Positions 1-8,294 of a DNA stretch of 40,599 nt are shown piece by piece. The position numbers were made by a program, and so were the translations under genes. The DNA lies in the NCBI GenBank assembly GCA_050287725.1, contig JBNKCL010000049.1, positions 1-40,599 of the forward strand. Reading direction: 5' to 3'. Numbering within the stretch: the first letter of the stretch is position 1; each line of letters opens with the position of its first letter. Below the pieces are notes generated by a model. It made no database searches and was not told where the DNA came from. It worked only from the letters and a program-made list of their open reading frames with translations. The DNA is from CBFDBF01 sp050287725 (GTDB lineage: Bacteria > Pseudomonadota > Gammaproteobacteria > Chromatiales > Chromatiaceae).

Positions 1-351
1 CTGTTGGCCCCCACCAGCACCGAGGAGCGGATTCGCCGGATCTGCAATGCGGCCAGCGGGTTTGTATACTATGTGTCGGTGAAGGGTATTACCGGCGCCG
101 GCAACTTGGCCATCGACGAGGTGTCGGAGAAGGTGGCGGCCATCCGTAAAGTGACCGAACTGCCGGTAGGTGTGGGTTTCGGCATCAAGGACGAAGGTTC
201 CGCGCGGGCGGTGGCCCGGGTGAGCGATGCCGTGATCGTCGGCAGCGCCATCGTAACCCGCATGGAGAAGCTGGCGAGCCGTCCCGATGCCATCGGGGCG
301 GAGGTGGGTGGTTTTCTGGCGTCGCTGCGCCAGGCCATCGATACGATTTGA
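1..351 (+). CDS. trpA: Tryptophan synthase alpha subunit, C-terminal part
   Basis: This is the 3' end of trpA, cut by the window edge; about 116 codons remain and the frame is open from base 1. TrpA cleaves indole-3-glycerol phosphate to indole and glyceraldehyde 3-phosphate and channels the indole to TrpB in the last step of tryptophan synthesis, in the cytoplasm. The visible part has the family-typical stretch GFVYYVSVKGITGAG near the start, then VGFGIK and the phosphate-binding-side AVIVGSAIV segment of the TIM barrel. It ends 13 bases before accD, so the two genes are probably co-transcribed, as trpBA and accD often are in gammaproteobacteria. The start and the catalytic glutamates lie outside the window. 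Confidence 0.95.
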   Translation: MLAPTSTEERIRRICNAASGFVYYVSVKGITGAGNLAIDEVSEKVAAIRKVTELPVGVGFGIKDEGSARAVARVSDAVIVGSAIVTRMEKLASRPDAIGAEVGGFLASLRQAIDTI

Positions 352-364
352 CGGGGATGACCCT

Positions 365-1225
365 ATGAGCTGGTTCGAGAAACTGATGCCCAGCCGCATC
401 CGCACCGACGGTGGCGCCAAACGCGGCGTTCCGGAGGGGTTGTGGAATAAGTGCCCCGGCTGCGGCGCCATCCTCTATCGGGCTGAGATGGAGCGGAATC
501 TGGATGTCTGCCCCAAGTGCGGTCATCACGATCGTCAGGGCGCCCGTCGTCGCCTGGAGACCTTTCTCGATCCCGGAGAGTGGCAGGAGATCGGCGAAAA
601 CCTCAGTCCCACCGATCCGCTCAAGTTCAAGGACAGCAAGCGCTATAAGGAACGGATTGCCCAGGCCCAGAAACAGACCAGTGAGAAGGATGCGCTGGTG
701 GTGATGCGCGGGCGGCTCAAAGGACTGGAACTGGTGGCGGCGGCGTTCGAGTTCCGGTTTATGGGCGGTTCCATGGGTTCGGTGGTGGGCGAACGGTTCG
801 TGCGCGGGGTGGAGGTCGCCCTGGAACAGGGTCTGCCGATGATCTGTTTCTCCGCCAGCGGCGGCGCCCGGATGCAGGAGTCGCTGTTCTCGCTGATGCA
901 GATGGCCAAGACCAGCGCCGCCCTGGGGCGCATGCGCAAGCGCGGCCTGCCCTTTATCTCGGTACTGACCGATCCCACCATGGGCGGGGTGTCCGCCAGT
1001 CTCGCCATGCTGGGGGATGTGAACGTGGCCGAACCCAACGCCCTGATCGGGTTCGCCGGTCCGCGGGTGATCGAGCAGACGGTACGGGAGACCCTGCCGG
1101 AGGGGTTCCAGCGCAGCGAATTCCTGCTGGAGCACGGAGCCGTCGACATGATCGTCGACCGCCGCGACATGCGCGACCAGATCGCCAATCTGCTGAGTAT
1201 CTTCACCCATCAGCCGAGGCCTTAG
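365..1225 (+). CDS. accD: Acetyl-CoA carboxylase carboxyltransferase subunit beta
   Basis: AccD is the zinc-binding beta subunit of the carboxyltransferase, which moves a carboxyl group from carboxybiotin to acetyl-CoA to make malonyl-CoA for fatty acid synthesis. The 286-residue length is normal. The N-terminus carries the four-cysteine zinc ribbon (C30, C33, C49, C52). The crotonase-like core follows, with MGGSMGSVVGERF, the SASGGARMQE oxyanion segment and DPTMGGVSAS. I chose ATG 365 because it gives the conserved N-terminus MSWFEKL and has GGGGA just upstream; an upstream in-frame ATG at 287 would lie inside trpA. It partners with AccA, which is not in the window. The gene is followed by a 133-base spacer carrying an inverted repeat. 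Confidence 0.97.
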   Translation: MSWFEKLMPSRIRTDGGAKRGVPEGLWNKCPGCGAILYRAEMERNLDVCPKCGHHDRQGARRRLETFLDPGEWQEIGENLSPTDPLKFKDSKRYKERIAQAQKQTSEKDALVVMRGRLKGLELVAAAFEFRFMGGSMGSVVGERFVRGVEVALEQGLPMICFSASGGARMQESLFSLMQMAKTSAALGRMRKRGLPFISVLTDPTMGGVSASLAMLGDVNVAEPNALIGFAGPRVIEQTVRETLPEGFQRSEFLLEHGAVDMIVDRRDMRDQIANLLSIFTHQPRP

Positions 1226-1318
1226 GGAAAGCAGTAGACGGGAGACAGCAGACGGGAGACAGGGAAAAGCCAAACCCGTATGCCGTCTACCGTATACCGT
1301 CTACGATTCCCCTTTCCG
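1226..1318. repeat. GTAGACGG-type imperfect tandem and inverted repeat between accD and folC
   Basis: After the accD stop, GTAGACGGGAGACAGCA and a second AGACGGGAGACAG follow one another (about 1234-1262). The opposite-strand equivalents, CCGTCTACCGTATACCGTC, lie at about 1283-1301. The outer parts, GGGAAAGCAGTAGAC and GTCTACGATTCCCCTTTCC, also pair imperfectly, so the whole spacer can fold back on itself. There is no T-run, so it is not an obvious intrinsic terminator. I read it as a dispersed intergenic repeat. Only one copy is in this window, so the dispersed nature is inferred from its simple tandem and palindromic make-up. Confidence 0.6.
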
Positions 1319-1358
1319 CTGGTATCTTTTCGCAACCTCCGCAATCGGCTTTTACCCC

Positions 1359-2657
1359 GTGCACTTTGACACCCTCCAGGAATGGCTCGACTGGCAGCAG
1401 CGCTTCCATCCGAAGGCGATCGACCTGGGGCTGGAACGGGTGGCGGAGGTGTGGCGGCGGCTCCATCCCGGACCGTTTCCGTGCCGGGTGATCTCCGTAG
1501 CGGGTACCAACGGCAAGGGTTCTTCGGTGGCCTTTCTGGACGCGATCCTGGGGGCGGCCGGTTACCGGGTGGGGTGTTATACCTCACCCCATCTGCTGCG
1601 TTACAACGAACGCATCCGGGTGGCCGGGCGGGAGGCGACGGACCAGGACATCTGCCGCGCCTTCCAACAGGTGGAGGAGGCGCGGCACGGCATCTCCCTG
1701 ACCTATTTCGAATTCGGGACGCTGGCGGCGCTCAAGATCTTCTCCGAGGCGAACCTGGAGGTGGCGGTGTTGGAGGTGGGATTGGGCGGCCGCCTGGACG
1801 CGGTCAACATCATCGATCCCGACGCCGCATTGATCACGTCGATCGCCCTCGATCACGGCGAATGGCTGGGGGATACGCGGGACCGGGTTGCGGTGGAAAA
1901 GGGAGGGATCATGCGGCCGGGCCGGCCGGCGGTGGTTGCCGATGCCGATCCGCCGGAGACGCTGCTGCAATTGGCGCAGGAGTTGGCGGCGGATACGGTG
2001 GTGGCGGGCCGCGACTACGGTTTCCGCTCCGATGAGGAGTCCTGGGAGTGGTGGGGGCGGCAGGAACGTCGGAAAGGGTTGCCGTTGCCGCGGTTGACCG
2101 GCGGTTTTCAGCTTGCGAACGCCGCCGCGGTATTGGCGGTGCTGGAGTCGTTGCGGGAGAAACTGCCGGTGACCGCCGGGGCGGTTGCCGCCGGGCTGCG
2201 TACGGCCCGAATCGACGGCCGGTTCCAGGTGCTGCCCGGTCGGCCGACCCTGGTGCTGGACGTGGCGCACAACCCCCAGGCGGCGCAAGGCCTGGCGCAA
2301 AATCTGGCGGCCCGGCCCTGTAGCGGCCGCACCCTGGCGCTCTTTTCCGCACTGCGGGACAAGGATATCCCGGGAATCGTCCAGGCGGTGCAGGGGGAGA
2401 TCGACCACTGGTATCTGGTTCCGCTGAAGGACGAGCGGGCCACCCCGCTGGAACAGCTGCGGCAGTTGTTGCTACAGGCAGGGGTGGGGGCGCAACAGAT
2501 CAGCGCGATTCCGTCGTCGGCGGATGCCCTGCAACAGGCGCGCAGCGACGCCGGTCCGGACGACCGGGTGGTGGTGTTCGGTTCCTTCCTGACCGTGGCC
2601 GGTATCGGACAGGAGTTGCTCCGGTCCGGGACGGTTTCGGAGGGGAAACCGGGATGA
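1359..2657 (+). CDS. folC: Bifunctional folylpolyglutamate synthase / dihydrofolate synthase
   Basis: FolC adds glutamate to dihydropteroate and then to reduced folates using ATP, a Mur-ligase-type reaction in the cytoplasm. At 432 residues it has the usual length. Visible motifs are the P-loop GTNGKGS (49-55), the folate-loop TSPHL (75-79), EVGLGGRLDAVN (139-150), the metal-side DH (165-166), the EKGGI lysine (K181) that is carbamylated in the family, and DVAHNP in the C-terminal domain near residue 300. The start is a GTG without a clear Shine-Dalgarno sequence. It gives the family N-terminus HFDTLQEWLDWQ, so I kept it. The gene sits in the conserved order accD-folC-dedD-cvpA-purF. Confidence 0.96.
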   Translation: MHFDTLQEWLDWQQRFHPKAIDLGLERVAEVWRRLHPGPFPCRVISVAGTNGKGSSVAFLDAILGAAGYRVGCYTSPHLLRYNERIRVAGREATDQDICRAFQQVEEARHGISLTYFEFGTLAALKIFSEANLEVAVLEVGLGGRLDAVNIIDPDAALITSIALDHGEWLGDTRDRVAVEKGGIMRPGRPAVVADADPPETLLQLAQELAADTVVAGRDYGFRSDEESWEWWGRQERRKGLPLPRLTGGFQLANAAAVLAVLESLREKLPVTAGAVAAGLRTARIDGRFQVLPGRPTLVLDVAHNPQAAQGLAQNLAARPCSGRTLALFSALRDKDIPGIVQAVQGEIDHWYLVPLKDERATPLEQLRQLLLQAGVGAQQISAIPSSADALQQARSDAGPDDRVVVFGSFLTVAGIGQELLRSGTVSEGKPG

Positions 2658-2707
2658 GGCGACAGCGGGCGGATCGGATGGGGAACGACGCGGCGGAGGG
2701 ATTGTCC

Positions 2708-2716
2708 TGATATAAT
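2708..2716 (+). promoter_or_regulatory. Extended -10 promoter for the SPOR gene
   Basis: The sequence TGATATAAT is a perfect extended -10 element (TG at 2708-2709, TATAAT at 2711-2716). It lies 30 bases upstream of the GTG start of the SPOR protein gene. No good -35 box is seen 16-18 bases upstream, which is normal for extended -10 promoters. It would let the SPOR-cvpA-purF part be transcribed separately from accD-folC. Confidence 0.65.
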
Positions 2717-2746
2717 GAAATTTGTTTTTCGAAAGGAATATATCCG

Positions 2747-3310
2747 GTGGATGAAGGCCTGAAAAAACGGCTGATCGGCGCGACGGTTCTGGTCTCTCTG
2801 GTGGTGATCTTCGTTCCCATGCTCCTGGAAAAGGGACCGGTTGTTTCCACTACCATTGATGAGACCAACATCCCGCCACCGCCGGAAGGGGACTTCTCGT
2901 CCCGGGTCCTGCCGCTGGAGGAGCCTGCGCCGGCTGCGGCCGAACCCCCGCCCGCACCGGAAACGGCCCCCTTGGGGACCATCGACCGGAACGAACCGCC
3001 GGCGGAACCGTCCGCCCCGAAGGCCGAAGAGGAGGTCCAGCCTACCGCCGATCTGCGGGTCGGCCTTTCCGCCTGGGTGGTGCAGCTCGGCAGCTTTTCC
3101 AGTCGGGAGAACGCCGATCGCGTGGCGAAGGACCTGCAGGCAAAGAAGTTTCCCGCCTTCGTGGAACCCACTGAAATCAGCGGCAAGCAGCTGTTTCGGG
3201 TGCTGGTCGGTCCGGAGATCGACCACAAGCGGGCGGAGCAGATGCTGTCCAACCTGGAGCCGGCGATGAAACAGTGGAAATTGCAGGGCAAGCTGAGGAG
3301 TTATCCCTGA
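2747..3310 (+). CDS. dedD: SPOR-domain cell division protein, DedD-like
   Basis: This is a single-pass inner membrane protein with a short cytoplasmic N-terminus, one membrane helix (about residues 9-26), a proline-, alanine- and glutamate-rich periplasmic linker (about 40-100) and a C-terminal SPOR domain (about 105-185, starting AWVVQLGSFSS). SPOR domains bind denuded septal peptidoglycan, and DedD helps septal constriction. The 187 residues compare with 220 in E. coli DedD. The start is GTG 2747, preceded by AAGGA at 2733-2737, nine bases upstream. An ATG overlapping it at 2751 is out of frame. The position between folC and cvpA matches E. coli dedD. Confidence 0.9.
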   Translation: MDEGLKKRLIGATVLVSLVVIFVPMLLEKGPVVSTTIDETNIPPPPEGDFSSRVLPLEEPAPAAAEPPPAPETAPLGTIDRNEPPAEPSAPKAEEEVQPTADLRVGLSAWVVQLGSFSSRENADRVAKDLQAKKFPAFVEPTEISGKQLFRVLVGPEIDHKRAEQMLSNLEPAMKQWKLQGKLRSYP

Positions 3311-3392
3311 TTTCTTCTTCCAGGCCGCAGGCTCTGCTAAAATTCGTTTTTTCCCGAGAGGAGTCGAGCGGCGGTGACCGTCTGATCTGACG

Positions 3393-3881
3393 ATGACCTG
3401 GGTAGACTTTTTCATTATCGGCATTATCGCCCTCTCCGCGATCATCAGCCTGATCCGCGGTTTTATCCGGGAGGCCTTCTCGCTGGCGGCCTGGATCCTG
3501 GCCTTCTGGATCAGCTGGATGTTCTTCCGCGATCTCGCGGTGCACCTGGACATGATCGAGGTGCAGTCTCTCCGCCTGGGGGCGGCTTTCGGGATCCTGT
3601 TTTTGGTCGCCCTGATCCTGGGGGCGCTGGTCAATTTTCTGATCGGACAGCTGGTGCAGAAGACCGGTCTCAGCGGGACCGACCGGGTGATCGGGGTGCT
3701 GTTCGGAGTGGCGCGCGGGGCGGTGTTGGTAGCGATTATGGTACTGCTGGCGGGCTTGACCCCCTTCCCCAATGACGCCTGGTGGCAGGAGTCGCACCTG
3801 ATCGGCTATTTCCAGGAGTTGGCGATCTGGCTCCGGGATTTGCTGCCGCCCGACATTGCGGATAAGTTCAATTTCGTATGA
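3393..3881 (+). CDS. cvpA: CvpA family inner membrane protein
   Basis: This 162-residue protein has four predicted membrane helices (about 4-22, 30-48, 63-85, 108-124) and ends in a short soluble tail. It matches the CvpA family in sequence pattern, with the conserved RGFIREAFSLAAWI at the end of helix 1. CvpA is needed for colicin V production in E. coli and for envelope robustness to bile and deoxycholate in several enterobacteria; its molecular activity is unknown. It is placed directly before purF, as in E. coli. The Shine-Dalgarno sequence is weak: the nearest purine tract, GAGAGGAG, is too far upstream. The start is therefore supported mainly by homology to the family N-terminus. Confidence 0.93.
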   Translation: MTWVDFFIIGIIALSAIISLIRGFIREAFSLAAWILAFWISWMFFRDLAVHLDMIEVQSLRLGAAFGILFLVALILGALVNFLIGQLVQKTGLSGTDRVIGVLFGVARGAVLVAIMVLLAGLTPFPNDAWWQESHLIGYFQELAIWLRDLLPPDIADKFNFV

Positions 3882-3934
3882 ATGTGCAACCTGGCTGTCG
3901 CTGACTGAGAGATAACCCCCGGAGAGAACGCGGT

Positions 3935-5449
<1,515 letters not shown>

Positions 5450-5489
5450 ACGTCGGTGATCCGCCCTTTCGCCGGCTGGAGGCGTAATC

Positions 5490-6677
5490 ATGACGAACAG
5501 GCGAAAAGAGTGGGGATTGGCCACCCGGGCGGTGCGGGAAGGTCAGATTCGCACCCCGGAAGGGGAAAACTCGGAACCCATCTTTACCACCTCCAGTTTT
5601 GTTTTCGGTAGCGCGGCAGAGGCGGCGGCCCGTTTTTCCGGGGAACAGCCGGGGAATATCTACGGCCGTTTCACCAATCCCACTGTGCGTACCTTCGAGC
5701 AGCGGTTGGCCGCGCTGGAGGGGGGCGAGAGCTGTGTCGCCACCGCTTCCGGCATGGCGGCGATTCTCGCCACCTGCATGGGGTTGTTGCAGGCGGGCGA
5801 TCACATCGTCTCTTCGCGCAGCGTGTTCGGTACAACCACCATACTGTTCACCAAATATCTCTCCCGGTTCGGGATCGAGACCAGCTTCGTGCCGCTGTCC
5901 GACCTGGCGGCTTGGGAGGCGGCCATCCGGCCGCAAACGCGATTACTGTTTCTGGAAACCCCTTCCAATCCGCTGACCGAGTTGGCGGATATCCGGGCGC
6001 TTGCCGAACTGGCCAAGGCGCGCGATTGCCTGCTGGCGGTCGACAACTGTTTTTGTACCCCGGCCCTGCAACGGCCGCTGGATCTGGGCGCCGATATCGT
6101 GATTCACTCCGCCACCAAGTACCTGGACGGGCAGGGGCGCTGTCTGGGCGGTGCGGTGGTGGGCGATGCCAAGCGGGTGGGAGAGGAGGTGTTCGGGGTA
6201 TTGCGCACCGCAGGTCCCACCATGAGTCCGTTCAATGCCTGGGTTTTTCTGAAGGGACTGGAGACCCTCGATCTCCGCATGCGGGCGCACTCCGAAAATG
6301 CCGCGGCCCTGGCGGCCTGGCTGGCGGAACAGCCGGCGGTGGCGCAAGTGCACTATCCCGGGTTGGAATCCCATCCGCAATATGCGTTAGCGCAACAACA
6401 GCAACGTATGGCGGGCGGTATCCTTTCGTTTGAACTGAAGGGCGGGCAAGCGGCGGCCTGGCGCCTGATCGATGCCACCTCAATGCTCTCCATCACCGCC
6501 AACCTCGGGGATACCAAGACCACCATCACTCATCCGGCCACCACCACCCATGGCCGACTCTCTCCGGAGGAGAAAGTCGAGGCGGGTATCGGCGACGGCC
6601 TGGTGCGGATCTCGGTCGGACTGGAAAATCTCGAGGATATTCAAGCCGACCTGCAACCGGGACTTGCCGCTCGCTGA
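5490..6677 (+). CDS. metZ: O-succinylhomoserine sulfhydrylase
   Basis: MetZ is a PLP enzyme of the Cys/Met metabolism fold that forms homocysteine directly from O-succinylhomoserine and sulfide, bypassing cystathionine in methionine synthesis. The 395 residues include the tyrosine- and arginine-containing YGRFTNPT motif near the N-terminus, the cofactor-binding lysine K210 in SATKYLDGQGR, and the C-terminal sequence THPATTTHGRL that binds substrate carboxylate. GGAGG lies seven bases before the ATG. The purF-metZ order is common in Pseudomonas and sulfur-oxidising gammaproteobacteria. Cystathionine gamma-synthase is the close alternative; the genomic position favours MetZ. Confidence 0.92.
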   Translation: MTNRRKEWGLATRAVREGQIRTPEGENSEPIFTTSSFVFGSAAEAAARFSGEQPGNIYGRFTNPTVRTFEQRLAALEGGESCVATASGMAAILATCMGLLQAGDHIVSSRSVFGTTTILFTKYLSRFGIETSFVPLSDLAAWEAAIRPQTRLLFLETPSNPLTELADIRALAELAKARDCLLAVDNCFCTPALQRPLDLGADIVIHSATKYLDGQGRCLGGAVVGDAKRVGEEVFGVLRTAGPTMSPFNAWVFLKGLETLDLRMRAHSENAAALAAWLAEQPAVAQVHYPGLESHPQYALAQQQQRMAGGILSFELKGGQAAAWRLIDATSMLSITANLGDTKTTITHPATTTHGRLSPEEKVEAGIGDGLVRISVGLENLEDIQADLQPGLAAR

Positions 6678-6705
6678 GATCTTTCCGGGAATAGGAATGG
6701 CGGGT

Positions 6706-6728
6706 GTGAATTCGTTCCCGGAATTCAC
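6706..6728 (+). other. Perfect 8-bp inverted repeat after metZ
   Basis: GTGAATTC (6706-6713) and GAATTCAC (6721-6728) form a perfect 8-bp stem with a 7-base loop, 28 bases after the metZ stop. The bases that follow (GATTTGATGG) hold only a short T-run, so it could be a weak terminator of the purF-metZ transcript or a palindromic protein-binding site. A second 8-bp hairpin follows at 6762. Confidence 0.45.
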
Positions 6729-6761
6729 GATTTGATGGCTAATCCATATCCTTCGTTTCAT

Positions 6762-6786
6762 GCACCGGGTAAAGATTGCCCGGTGC
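6762..6786 (+). promoter_or_regulatory. Hairpin in the leader of the coiled-coil-like protein gene
   Basis: GCACCGGG (6762-6769) pairs perfectly with CCCGGTGC (6779-6786) across a 9-base loop. No T-run follows. If translation starts at GTG 6829, the hairpin lies in the 5' leader, 42 bases before the start codon. If it started at ATG 6760, the hairpin would be coding. Its presence supports the later start. Confidence 0.45.
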
Positions 6787-6828
6787 GCTGCCGATGTAGT
6801 TGGTCAGAAAAGAACGAAGGTGGCGTCA

Positions 6829-7728
6829 GTGAGTCTCAATACCGGGGATGTTCCGCACTCCTTAAACTTTATCGATATCCTGAATGAGAAGCAGGGACTT
6901 CTCAGGCAGGTGGTCGGTATCACCAGGGCCATCGAAAAGATGCGCGAAGCGCTGGAAGCGATGGTGGTTCTGGGCGAGTCGTCTACGAATCTTCCCAGAG
7001 AGATGCTGACTTTCTATCGGGCACTGAGCATCAAGACCGAGCGCCAACCCACGGACAGTATCAAACGATATCTGATGAGACTGGAAGATATCACCCGCCA
7101 GGGTTTGTCCGAGATCCTGCAGTTTGCAAATGCCGATCCCGATTGCTTGGATCTGGAAGATCAGCGCACCGACCAGACACTGTTGTCAGAGCGGGTTCAG
7201 GTGTTGATACGGGAGTTCCAGCGACGCGCCAAGACCGCGGTGTCACTCAAGGTGTTGCTGCATCGGCGCGGCGTCGATACCCCCGGTGCAACCCTTCCGG
7301 TGCCGTTGAGCCGGATTCGGGAACAGCTGGTCAGGTTGGAGATGAGGGAACGGCGCCAGCGGGAGTTGGTAAAGCGTCAGATCTCCGGGATCCATGCGGA
7401 TATTCGACGCATGTTGGGCGGCGAGCAATATCCGGAGCAGATGAAATCGGTGCTACGGGGCGTATTGCAGGGGTTGGAGAAAGACCTCCAGGTCATCACC
7501 GCGGGAGGCCGATTGGAGGACCTTCACTTTTCGTTCGAACGGATCGAGACAGGAGAACGACCCCGGCCCGTTTCGGAACACGAGTCTGCCGAAACGCCGG
7601 ACCAATGTGATGTACAGGAGGAGCCGCCCGCCACGGGCGTGAAACGGATGGGATTTTTCCGGCACCTCTGGCGTTGGCTGAATACGCCATGGGCGGTTAC
7701 CTGGAAAATCTTGGGGGAGAAAAAATAA
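6829..7728 (+). CDS. Uncharacterised helical protein, possible coiled coil
   Basis: I do not recognise this 299-residue protein. It is almost wholly helix-forming and charged. There is no signal peptide, and a tryptophan-rich, amphipathic C-terminal tail (GFFRHLWRWLNTPWAVTWKI) could sit on a membrane. The middle has heptad-like stretches rich in leucine, arginine and glutamate (about 45-75 and 150-230), and a proline-rich acidic linker precedes the tail. I chose GTG 6829 because GAAGG lies at 6816-6820, eight bases upstream. The longer frame from ATG 6760 has no ribosome-binding site and would translate a hairpin. The gene stands alone after metZ and converges with the RRM-like gene. Confidence 0.7.
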   Translation: MSLNTGDVPHSLNFIDILNEKQGLLRQVVGITRAIEKMREALEAMVVLGESSTNLPREMLTFYRALSIKTERQPTDSIKRYLMRLEDITRQGLSEILQFANADPDCLDLEDQRTDQTLLSERVQVLIREFQRRAKTAVSLKVLLHRRGVDTPGATLPVPLSRIREQLVRLEMRERRQRELVKRQISGIHADIRRMLGGEQYPEQMKSVLRGVLQGLEKDLQVITAGGRLEDLHFSFERIETGERPRPVSEHESAETPDQCDVQEEPPATGVKRMGFFRHLWRWLNTPWAVTWKILGEKK

Positions 7729-7749
7729 CTCCGGGCTCCGGTGGCGGAG
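7720..7749 (-). terminator. Possible terminator of the RRM-like gene
   Basis: Read on the minus strand, CTCCG and CGGAG form a short GC stem, with an alternative pairing using the second CGGAG, followed by TTATTTTTTC. It lies nine bases after the stop of the minus-strand gene and overlaps the last codons of the convergent plus-strand gene. The stem is short, so confidence is limited. Confidence 0.4.
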
Positions 7750-7758
7750 TGATCGCTC

Positions 7759-8169
7759 TTACCGGTTTCCGTGTTCCTGCGCAAACTGCGGTAACCCTTC
7801 CAGCTTTATTTTTCGTTCCTGACGGACCTTGACGGTCAGGTTCGGGCGTCGGCGTTCCTGTTCCGGCCGGAGTTTTCGGCCGCTCTTCGAGCGCTCCACG
7901 AAGGGACGGGCCAGTACCAGTTTTTCGCGCAACCGGTTGCCCTTGATGTTGGAAATGAACCACTCACCCGCCTTCTCCGGCTCGATGGAAAGCAATCCAT
8001 GGTATTCCGGCACCCCCTGTTGATCGACGATGGCGATGATGCCGCACTTTGCGATCTCGGGAGGACTGGTGAAAGGAAGGCGCCGTTTTTTGGCGAGCAG
8101 GTTTGACGCAAAATTGCGCAGATCACCGGTGGTGGTGAGGGCAGGAAGACGGGGGATGATAATTCGCAT
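7759..8169 (-). CDS. RRM-like small basic protein, putative RNA-binding
   Basis: This 136-residue protein looks like a single RNA-recognition-motif fold with a basic tail. Residues 2-8 (RIIIPRL) fit the first RNP2-type strand, and TTTGDLRNFASNLL fits helix 1. YHGLLSIEPEKAGEWFISNIKGNRLREKLVLARPFVER follows the usual strand 3, helix 2, 'NG..L....L.V' pattern. The aromatic residues of canonical RNP1 are not kept. The last 45 residues are rich in Arg and Lys (ERRRPNLTVKVRQERKIKL). The start has AAGGG seven bases upstream. A TATAAT box lies 38 bases upstream. Function is inferred from fold pattern only; a profile search would decide. Confidence 0.65.
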   Translation of the reverse strand: MRIIIPRLPALTTTGDLRNFASNLLAKKRRLPFTSPPEIAKCGIIAIVDQQGVPEYHGLLSIEPEKAGEWFISNIKGNRLREKLVLARPFVERSKSGRKLRPEQERRRPNLTVKVRQERKIKLEGLPQFAQEHGNR

Positions 8170-8206
8170 GGCTAGTCCCTTAATTGTTGCTCCTTGAACG
8201 TCGCTA

Positions 8207-8212
8207 ATTATA
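8207..8212 (-). promoter_or_regulatory. -10 box upstream of the RRM-like gene
   Basis: On the minus strand TATAAT is a perfect -10 hexamer, 38 bases before the start codon. No convincing -35 hexamer lies 16-18 bases upstream. It suggests the RRM-like gene is transcribed on its own and not only by read-through from the FecR-domain gene 125 bases upstream. Confidence 0.45.
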
Positions 8213-8294
8213 GATAAACCATGGAATTTTTACCAGATTGAAAACCGGACCTGCCCCGGAAGTAAAATCCCTCCCGCGCCCGCCGCCCGGGTTG

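Noticed and set aside
185..1273. Long minus-strand frame opposite accD (362 codons)
   Set aside because: It is the shadow of accD: the plus strand carries the full accD motif set, and the minus frame has no ribosome-binding site or family resemblance.
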